Positions 30,884-36,856 of a stretch of 36,856 nt of DNA are shown here, piece after piece. A program made the translations under genes and the position numbers. Every line of letters begins with the position of its first letter. The stretch's first letter is position 1. The DNA is from Spirochaetes bacterium GWF1_51_8. GTDB taxonomy: Bacteria; Spirochaetota; Brevinematia; Brevinematales; GWF1-51-8. The stretch is taken from assembly GCA_001829415.1 (NCBI GenBank), contig MIBE01000033.1, positions 26,616-63,471 of the forward strand. Reading direction: 5' to 3'. The notes beneath the pieces were generated by a model that worked only from the letters and a program-made list of their open reading frames with translations, was not told the DNA's origin and made no database searches.

Positions 30884-32977
30884 ATGAAATTCTTCAAAAG
30901 GTATCTGACGATAACTGTACTGCTTTGTACCGCGCTTTTCGTAAACCTCTACGCTAAAACGGCCTTGACCGTGCAGGCGTGGTCCGGTAATATCGAAATG
31001 CGTGTCACCCCGAACGGCGAATGGGTGCGCCTCTTATCCGATATGGAAGTTCCCGAGAGCGCGCAAATCCGGCTGAACGGCAAGAACGACTATCTCTATC
31101 TCCAGTTCCCCGACGGAAGCGAGATCAAGCTTTCCGGGACGACGATGATAGAAGTCAAGGACATCCTCGACCAGAAGTCCGGCAAGAACAAATCGGCGAT
31201 CAAACTGATTATGGGTAATGTGGTCGCGAAGGTCAAACCCGGCGCGGCGCAGGACTTCAATATCGAGACCGACTCCGCTGTCGCGGCTGTACGCGGCACC
31301 GCGTTCGGCGTAAACTACAGCGCAGGCGACAACAACGGCAACGTCGTCGTGTTCGACGGCAAGGTCGCTGTTTCCGACCCCAAGGGTAAGTTCTCGCCTG
31401 TGATGCTCACCCCCGGAAACTTCGTGGCATTCCAGAACGGATCGATCACCCCTCCCGGCCCTGCGCCTAAGGAACTCTTCGACACGTTCGAAGAAGAGTA
31501 TGTTCCGCCAGCCCCGTTGGATGACACCAAGGGTGGAGATAAAGATAAGGACAAAGATAAAGATAAAGACAAGGATAAGGACAACAACGGCGGCACGGTG
31601 ATCACTCCTGTCGATCCCGTACAGCCTGACATTCAGCCCACCGAAACCGGGAACACCCAGGGCGGGATGCCTTCGACGCTTCAGCCCAGCAAGTCCGACG
31701 AATGCGCGAGCGAAGGCTTGAACTGGTCGGTGAGTTCCGAGACTATCGACGGCAAAGTATGGAATAAGGTGCTCCTGAGCCCGACATTCAAGCTTGCCGA
31801 AGGTAAGTTTATCCTGTCGCTCTATTTGCCTGTTTATTTCCAGAACCTCGACGATTTGGGATACCTTCCCAAATGGTATAACTATACGGATTGGGACTTC
31901 AGCACATCGATGACCAATCCCGACGCATGGACGATCGTATCGGATATCTTCCACGACCTCTTGATGAAGATCCGTTACCTCGGCGTCAAAACCGATAATT
32001 TCGTGCTGAAAGTCGGAAGCATACCCGACTTCAAAATCGGCCACGGTATTCTGGTGGATGGCTATGCCAACGACCTGAACTTCCCCGCTGAAAGAAAAGT
32101 CGGTTTCCAGATGAATATCGATTTCGGCCCGATCGGCCTCGAAACGATGCTGGGCGACATCTTCTTGACCAAGCTTATGGCGGCGAGACTCTTCGTTCGC
32201 CCGTTCCATGGCCAGGGCTTTATCGGCAACCTCGGCATCGGTGTTTCGTCGTTTGTCGACGTACAACCTGTGCTGACCAACGATAAGTATATGGCGTTCG
32301 GGTACAGTGTCGATCTCGACTTCCCGATCCTCAATATAGGCATCTTTAGCACTACCCTCTTCGCCGACGTAGCGAGCCTCGGTTACACCGACGGTATCAA
32401 CCCCGCTTACCATTTCCGCGGCTGGGGACTGTCCGCCGGTTTGATGGGATACCTTCTCATCTTCGATTACCGCTTCGAGTTCCGTTCGTATAACAACGGT
32501 TTCGTCGGTCACTATATCGACCGCATGTACGATGGATCGGACGAGTTCGGCCGTCTGGGCAACTTCCAGAAGCTGATCTCCGGCAATGCGGCTACCTACA
32601 ACGGTTTCCTGTTCTATATCGGTAAGTCATGGGACAAGGTCGGCGGAGCTTATTTGAGCTTCGAGCAGATGTATCCCAGCCTTGCCGCCGTCACCAACAG
32701 CGCCCCGCCCAACAACTACCTGCACATCGAGTTGTTTGTGGATAAATGTCTCTTCAAGAAGGCTTACGGTAAGGTTATGTTCGACCGCAAGAACTTCACC
32801 GTCGATTCGCTGTTCCAGCAGTTCTTCGGTGACGGATCGGTCGTGACCGCCGTCGTTTACTACGAAATCGCCGATGCGACTTATGTAGGACTGATGTATA
32901 AGAAGTTCTATGATGAAGTGAACGGTGAAATCGTCCAGAAGGATACATTCGGTCTGGAGACCCAGTTAGGCTTTTAA
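30884..32977 (+). CDS. FecR-domain protein fused to an outer-membrane beta-barrel
   Basis: This encodes 697 aa. A signal peptide (about 1-24) leads into a FecR domain (about 25-165) with the family core FNIETDSAVAAVRGTAFGV. A flexible linker follows, with seven Asp-Lys units (219-232) and Pro/Thr-rich stretches to about residue 265. The last ~430 residues are a barrel homologous to the preceding gene's product, ending in Phe (LETQLGF). Classical FecR proteins are inner-membrane partners of FecI sigma factors, but here the domain is exported and joined to a barrel, so it more likely binds an envelope ligand on the periplasmic side. TAAGGAGG lies eight bases before the start, and a strong terminator follows. 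Confidence 0.82.
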   Translation: MKFFKRYLTITVLLCTALFVNLYAKTALTVQAWSGNIEMRVTPNGEWVRLLSDMEVPESAQIRLNGKNDYLYLQFPDGSEIKLSGTTMIEVKDILDQKSGKNKSAIKLIMGNVVAKVKPGAAQDFNIETDSAVAAVRGTAFGVNYSAGDNNGNVVVFDGKVAVSDPKGKFSPVMLTPGNFVAFQNGSITPPGPAPKELFDTFEEEYVPPAPLDDTKGGDKDKDKDKDKDKDKDNNGGTVITPVDPVQPDIQPTETGNTQGGMPSTLQPSKSDECASEGLNWSVSSETIDGKVWNKVLLSPTFKLAEGKFILSLYLPVYFQNLDDLGYLPKWYNYTDWDFSTSMTNPDAWTIVSDIFHDLLMKIRYLGVKTDNFVLKVGSIPDFKIGHGILVDGYANDLNFPAERKVGFQMNIDFGPIGLETMLGDIFLTKLMAARLFVRPFHGQGFIGNLGIGVSSFVDVQPVLTNDKYMAFGYSVDLDFPILNIGIFSTTLFADVASLGYTDGINPAYHFRGWGLSAGLMGYLLIFDYRFEFRSYNNGFVGHYIDRMYDGSDEFGRLGNFQKLISGNAATYNGFLFYIGKSWDKVGGAYLSFEQMYPSLAAVTNSAPPNNYLHIELFVDKCLFKKAYGKVMFDRKNFTVDSLFQQFFGDGSVVTAVVYYEIADATYVGLMYKKFYDEVNGEIVQKDTFGLETQLGF
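31538..31579 (+). repeat. In-frame hexanucleotide tract coding for Asp-Lys units
   Basis: Seven imperfect GA(T/C)AA(A/G) units sit in the linker between FecR domain and barrel. Unit gain or loss would change linker length by two residues without a frameshift. Confidence 0.75.
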
Positions 32978-32997
32978 GCAGATTTGATATTCAATCA

Positions 32998-33036
32998 CCC
33001 CGCGCCAGTCAAACAACCGGCGCGGGGTTTCTTTTC
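32998..33036 (+). terminator. Terminator after the FecR-barrel gene
   Basis: A 9-bp perfect stem, CCCCGCGCC (32998-33006) with GGCGCGGGG (33019-33027), is followed by TTTCTTTT. It stands between this gene and the converging SSB gene. Confidence 0.85.
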
Positions 33037-33039
33037 GGC

Positions 33040-33411
33040 CTAAGCGGTCTTTTCTCTCTGGGGAGAGTATCCGCTATGTCTCGATGAGGAGAGGAATTTC
33101 AAATCCTGCGCGATGATCGTGATCCGGCTTCTGGACTTGCCCTCTTCGTTTTTCCAGCGCGACTGGCGGATTTTGCCGGAGATGATCACCTTCGACCCTT
33201 TTTTCAGGTAGGCTCCGCATATCTCGGCGAGCTTGCCCCATGCGACGACGTCGAAATAGTTGACTTCCTGTTCCTTCGTACTGTTTTTGTACGAGACGCA
33301 GTTATTCGCGATTGAGAAACTGCTTTTCGCGAGGCCGCTCGCGGTGTAGGTCAGTTCCGGGTCGCGGACTATTCCGCCCTGGAGCACGAGGATGTTAACG
33401 TTGTTTTCCAT
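33040..33411 (-). CDS. ssb: Single-stranded DNA-binding protein lacking the usual acidic C-terminal tip
   Basis: This encodes 123 aa with the OB-fold of bacterial SSB: ILVLQGGIVRDPELTYTASG, FSIANN, VNYFDVVAWGKLAEICGAYLKKGSKVIISGKI and SRWKNEEGKSRSRITIIAQD. SSBs coat single-stranded DNA and usually recruit repair and replication partners through a DDDIPF-like end. Here the protein finishes at SGYSPQREKTA with no acidic tip. It may therefore be a second, specialised SSB, or it may act without the usual partner contacts. AAGGAGG lies five bases before the ATG. Confidence 0.92.
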   Translation of the reverse strand: MENNVNILVLQGGIVRDPELTYTASGLAKSSFSIANNCVSYKNSTKEQEVNYFDVVAWGKLAEICGAYLKKGSKVIISGKIRQSRWKNEEGKSRSRITIIAQDLKFLSSSRHSGYSPQREKTA

Positions 33412-33546
33412 ACGTCCCTCCTTGAGTTTGAATCCTTAATCGCCGAAAGATGTTAAAAGTTGTTAAAGCTCAGGGGAATAACAATCGAATACGTTGAAAT
33501 GATTAATAGAACTTCCTCAGGTTTTTCTGGAAAGGCTTGCAGTATA

Positions 33547-33573
33547 GATTGCTTTGCCGTGTTCGCAATGACA
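33547..33573. repeat. Short dispersed intergenic repeat (ATTGC...GCAAT hairpin)
   Basis: ATTGC and GCAAT flank TTTGCCGTGTTC, followed by GACA. The minus-strand reading (TGTCATTGCGAAC...GCAAAGCAATC) is like repeats found in many bacterial intergenic regions. No gene is supported between 33412 and 33631. Confidence 0.4.
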
Positions 33574-33631
33574 ATCAGAATCGGCGGCATAGGTACTCAA
33601 TCGAATCCGCTCATTTAGTATCTCGATTAGC

Positions 33632-33660
33632 TTGATATTCCCGGTATTTCGGGTTAAACT
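33632..33660 (+). promoter_or_regulatory. Promoter of the peptidase-propeller-barrel gene
   Basis: TTGATA (33632-33637), a 17-bp spacer and TAAACT (33655-33660) lie 26 bp before the ATG at 33686. Confidence 0.5.
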
Positions 33661-33685
33661 TTTATACTGCGATATTGGTGAAACT

Positions 33686-36529
33686 ATGAAAAAATCTCTG
33701 CTTGTTACTCTTTTGCTCTTCTTGGTGTGCTTGCCCGGCTTCCCGTTCGGGAAAAATAAAATCAACTACTATGATTCGGACTGGAAGGTTCTGGAGACGA
33801 CGAACTTCGTTTTTTATGTGACGGCGGAAGTATCCGCGTTATCCAACGAGATCGTGTCAACAGCGGAGTCCATCTTCGAACACCACAAGAAAGCCCTCGG
33901 CTACACCCCGAAGAACAAGATCAAGGTCGTTATCTACAATAACCAGATCGATTTCCAGCAGAACAATATCTCCGACTCGTGGATCGGCGAGGGCACGGGC
34001 GGCTTCACTGAGTTTATCAAGGGCCGCGTGGTCATCCCGTACTCCGGGAATTTTTCGCAGTTCAGGCATGTCCTCTCTCACGAACTCGTGCACGCTTTCC
34101 AGGCGATGATCTGGGGCGACGGCGTGATCTCGCTTTACCTGATCCAGGATATCATGGTCCCGTTGTGGATGATCGAGGGCGCGGCGGAATATGTGTCGAT
34201 AGGCCTCGATAACGAATGCGAGATGATGATCGCGAGCGCGGTCATTGACGGCAATCTCCCGTCGCTCGCCCAACTCTCCGACGAGTGGAACTTACCCCAG
34301 AACTACTATTTCTACATCTACAAAGAAGGGCAGATGTTCTATCACTTCGCTACGGAGAAGTACGGGACGAATATCGTCTCGCTCGCGGTACACGCTATCG
34401 GCGAGTTCCGTGACCTGAACGGTGTGTTCACGAACCTCTTCAAGAAGGATATCGAGAAGGTCAACGCCGAGTTCTTCGACTACCTGAAAAAGAAGTATCT
34501 CCCGTCGATTACCAACCTGACCGATCCGCTTCTCGCGGGAAGTAAGCTCATGCAGTACGACAGTTATTTTAATATGAATCCGGTTTATATCGATTCGAAC
34601 CGGATCGCGTTCATCAGCGACCGGATGATCTATCCGTCCATCGTTGTATTTAATAAGGCGACCGGCGCGCTCGACAGGATTGTCAAGGGCGGTTTCGAGG
34701 AAGACTACCTCGAGTTCCATTACGGCGCGAGGAACAACCTCTCGGTCAGCACGAACGGTAAGCTGTGCTTCGTGTCGCGGAGCGGCGGAAAGGACGTGAT
34801 CCACCTCTACGACCTCGCCACCGGTAACGTACAGAAGATCGCGCTCGATTTCAGGATCATCGACTCGCCGGACATCTCGAAGGACGGCACGAAGATCGTG
34901 TTCTCCGCGATGCAGTTCGACCAGTACGATATCTACATCTATTCCATCCCCGACGGCCAATTGACGCGCCTGTTCGACGACAAGTACTTCGACTCACAGC
35001 CGCGCTGGATCGGGCAGGATACCATCGTGTTCGTCTCGGACCGTTCGGTGAACGTCGCGAAGAGCGGGTTCGACCTGTTTATCTACGATCTGCGGAACAT
35101 GAAGTTCGTGAAGTCGATCGACACCGGGTACAGCGATTCTTACCCGACGGTCTCGCCGGATATGACGAAGATCGCGTTCATCCGCAACAGCATCAACCCG
35201 TCGATCATGGTCTACGACATCGCCGGCGATACGCTCTACGAGGAACTGGTGCCCGAGGGCGCCGCCTACGCCCCGTCGTTCGGGCCGGACAATAAGCTTG
35301 TCTATATCCATCTCTCCGATATGACATACAACCTTTACGAGTACACGGCTGGGCTGAAAAAGTCTGCGCCGTTCACCCTGACAAAGGAGCCGCTCACTTT
35401 CCAGAAGAAACCGTCGTTTAAGATCGACGTGCCGATGACGAATAAGAACTACGGGCTGGAATTGTCTATCGATAACGTGTTCGGCCTCTTCTCGTTCAAC
35501 AGCGAGGGCGGGACGGCGCTCCTCGGACTGCTTAATATGAGCGACCTTCTCGGCAATCACCGGATACAGATTATGATGGACATGGTGGTCAATTTCAGCA
35601 CGAATATGCTGGAGTACATCAATTTCGATGTGTCGTATTACCTGCTGAAATACCGTTCCGATTTCGGCATCCGGCTTTATCATTACAGCAACTACTTTTA
35701 CGAGTTCAGCAGTTTCCAGAGTTTCTTCGATATGGAGAAGCGCTACCGGGAGACGTGGGGTGTTTTCCTCTTGTACCAGTACCCGTTCGATACGTTCACA
35801 CGGATCGAGGCGTCGCTGGGAGTGAAGGACTTTTCGTTCATCGACGGCGTGATCAACAACGGCACGAACTACTACTACGAACTGAGCTACCAGCACCGCG
35901 ATGTGCTCAAGATTGCCTACGTGCACGATTCCACCCTCTGGGACTATACCGGGCCCGTGGACGGCGTCAGATGCGAGTTCAGCCTGTCGAAGGGCTTCAA
36001 GATTTTCCCGAACTCCATCTCCTACGAACGATTCCTGCTCGATTTCCGCTATTATCTTCTCATTACGCCGGGATACTCGCTGGCGTTCCGGGGGGTCGCC
36101 GGGATGAACCTCGGGATGGATAAGGACGCGTATCCGTTTTCTGTCGGCGGGTTCAATTCGATCCGGGGCTACGACACATGGAGCTTCTCCGGCGATACGA
36201 TGCTTCTCTTTAACTTCGAATTCCGTTTCCCGCTCGTCATCAATATGGTGATCGGACTGCCGTTCCCGATACCGCTCCCCGTGATCTGGGGAACGTTCTT
36301 TGTCGATGTCGGGTGCGCGTGGAACAGAGACGACCCGTTCTATGTCTACGAGTACAAGGGATACGACCTCTACCTAAGAGACTTGAAGATCGGGTTCGGT
36401 TTCGGGCTGAGGATGGTCTTGATCCCGGGGATCAAGCTGATGGTCGATATCGCAACGCCGTACGACGGGTTCGCGGTACCTCTGCTGGAGGAATGGATCA
36501 CGGTCTGGCAGGTCGGGGTCGATTTTTAG
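33686..36529 (+). CDS. Peptidase MA-like, beta-propeller and Omp85-type barrel fusion protein
   Basis: This encodes 947 aa with a signal peptide (about 1-22). Residues ~25-270 resemble an MA-clan zinc metallopeptidase with HELVH (His132-His136) and a WMIEGAAEY segment whose Glu164 is the likely third ligand. Residues ~300-560 contain repeated strand patterns of a TolB-like propeller, for example SPDMTKIAFIRNS and SKDGTKIVFSAM. Residues ~590-947 look like an Omp85/surface-antigen barrel, with the hallmark GGFNSIRGYD near residue 820 and a Phe end (WQVGVDF). It should sit in the outer membrane with its peptidase and propeller in the periplasm. The chosen ATG opens the signal peptide and has GGTGA upstream. 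The gene converges with nth, and their stops overlap. Confidence 0.85.
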   Translation: MKKSLLVTLLLFLVCLPGFPFGKNKINYYDSDWKVLETTNFVFYVTAEVSALSNEIVSTAESIFEHHKKALGYTPKNKIKVVIYNNQIDFQQNNISDSWIGEGTGGFTEFIKGRVVIPYSGNFSQFRHVLSHELVHAFQAMIWGDGVISLYLIQDIMVPLWMIEGAAEYVSIGLDNECEMMIASAVIDGNLPSLAQLSDEWNLPQNYYFYIYKEGQMFYHFATEKYGTNIVSLAVHAIGEFRDLNGVFTNLFKKDIEKVNAEFFDYLKKKYLPSITNLTDPLLAGSKLMQYDSYFNMNPVYIDSNRIAFISDRMIYPSIVVFNKATGALDRIVKGGFEEDYLEFHYGARNNLSVSTNGKLCFVSRSGGKDVIHLYDLATGNVQKIALDFRIIDSPDISKDGTKIVFSAMQFDQYDIYIYSIPDGQLTRLFDDKYFDSQPRWIGQDTIVFVSDRSVNVAKSGFDLFIYDLRNMKFVKSIDTGYSDSYPTVSPDMTKIAFIRNSINPSIMVYDIAGDTLYEELVPEGAAYAPSFGPDNKLVYIHLSDMTYNLYEYTAGLKKSAPFTLTKEPLTFQKKPSFKIDVPMTNKNYGLELSIDNVFGLFSFNSEGGTALLGLLNMSDLLGNHRIQIMMDMVVNFSTNMLEYINFDVSYYLLKYRSDFGIRLYHYSNYFYEFSSFQSFFDMEKRYRETWGVFLLYQYPFDTFTRIEASLGVKDFSFIDGVINNGTNYYYELSYQHRDVLKIAYVHDSTLWDYTGPVDGVRCEFSLSKGFKIFPNSISYERFLLDFRYYLLITPGYSLAFRGVAGMNLGMDKDAYPFSVGGFNSIRGYDTWSFSGDTMLLFNFEFRFPLVINMVIGLPFPIPLPVIWGTFFVDVGCAWNRDDPFYVYEYKGYDLYLRDLKIGFGFGLRMVLIPGIKLMVDIATPYDGFAVPLLEEWITVWQVGVDF

Positions 36530-36856
36530 CATTTCCCCGCGCGCGTCACACCGGTCTTCGGGCAATCGCCCGACACGGGGCAGTTTCCGCAGCAGGGCGA
36601 TAACGGCTTGCAGATGGTTTGCCCGAAGCCCACGAGAATAAAATTCACGGTCATCCACCATTCGGCGGGAAGTTTCTCCCGCAATACGCCTTCCGTTTCG
36701 TTGGGGCGATTCGTCTCGACATAACCCCACCGGTTCATGATCCGGTGCACATGGACGTCCACGCAGATCGCCGGGATGTTATACCCGTCGGTGAGGACGA
36801 GGCTCGCGGTTTTCCTTCCCACACCAGGGAGTCCGGTCAGTTCTTCCATCGTCGAC
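36526..36856 (-). CDS. nth: Endonuclease III, C-terminal part (gene runs off the window)
   Basis: The frame is open to the window end, so the N-terminal part lies outside. Visible are the helix-hairpin-helix LPGVGRKTA with the catalytic Lys, VDVHVHRIMNRWG with the catalytic Asp (the usual VDTHV with a change at the third residue), and a 4Fe-4S set spaced C-x6-C-x2-C-x5-C near the end. The enzyme removes oxidised pyrimidines in base-excision repair and cuts the abasic site. An ATG at 36849 falls inside the domain and is not the start. Its stop overlaps that of the converging gene. Confidence 0.93.
   Translation of the reverse strand, partial: STMEELTGLPGVGRKTASLVLTDGYNIPAICVDVHVHRIMNRWGYVETNRPNETEGVLREKLPAEWWMTVNFILVGFGQTICKPLSPCCGNCPVSGDCPKTGVTRAGKC

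Noticed and set aside
30884-32977. FecR protein as part of a FecI/FecR iron-signalling system
   Set aside because: No sigma factor or TonB-dependent receptor is nearby, and the FecR domain follows a signal peptide and joins a barrel, unlike the classical topology.
33517-33765. Minus-strand open frame of 82 codons before the peptidase-barrel gene
   Set aside because: It covers a short dispersed repeat and the promoter and start of the real plus-strand gene, with no ribosome site.

Overview
The window looks like chromosomal DNA of a diderm (outer-membrane-bearing) bacterium. Several products are predicted outer-membrane beta-barrels with signal peptides, including an Omp85-type C-terminus, and the promoters fit the housekeeping TTGACA/TATAAT pattern with 16-18 bp spacing. 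The combination of XPB helicase with a separate helicase-associated protein, many TPR proteins, a GerMN protein, FecR- and peptidase-barrel fusions and a MalEFG-type transporter would fit a spirochaete or a related lineage. That placement is inference; there is no rRNA or other phylogenetic marker here. No tRNA, rRNA, CRISPR array, transposase or prophage was seen.

Layout. 1-4020, minus strand: a small barrel protein, a coupled amidohydrolase/polysaccharide deacetylase pair, and a TMEM43-family membrane protein with a clear terminator. 4099-11120, plus strand: a soluble hybrid histidine kinase with its own promoter, then a likely operon of a secreted fibre-like protein, two flavodoxin-fold oxidoreductases (one with an iron-sulfur-flavoprotein cysteine motif) and a HerA-like ATPase. 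11121-12440 is an accessory patch: palindromic repeats, a truncated copy of a neighbouring ferredoxin gene, and an AT-rich overlapping pair of small genes behind a palindrome, resembling a toxin-antitoxin module. 12440-17468: a ferredoxin gene diverging from an XPB helicase operon, then a PTS EIIA-like protein and a GerMN protein.

17469-18070 is a repeat island flanked by two nearly identical 40-bp copies of a promoter. The second copy probably drives an operon of three TPR proteins and a small membrane protein (18071-22671). The last TPR protein ends in an Mrr-nuclease-like domain that appears to have lost its catalytic residues. 22730-29272, minus strand: diguanylate cyclase, MalG-type permease, MalF-type permease with a very large N-terminal extracytoplasmic domain, and a sugar-binding protein. 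Diverging from the binding protein are two paralogous outer-membrane barrel proteins (29546-32977), one carrying an N-terminal FecR domain; a 17-bp palindrome lies between the promoters. The layout suggests a sugar-uptake locus with binding protein, inner-membrane channel and candidate outer-membrane channel. The window ends with an SSB lacking the usual acidic tip, a 947-aa peptidase/propeller/Omp85 fusion, and the C-terminal part of endonuclease III.

The most unusual items are the palindromic repeat family and the duplicated promoter around it, the small-gene pair with its operator-like palindrome, the FecR-barrel and peptidase-barrel fusions, the TPR/Mrr-like protein and the XPB/partner pair. 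None is proven to be a new system from sequence alone.
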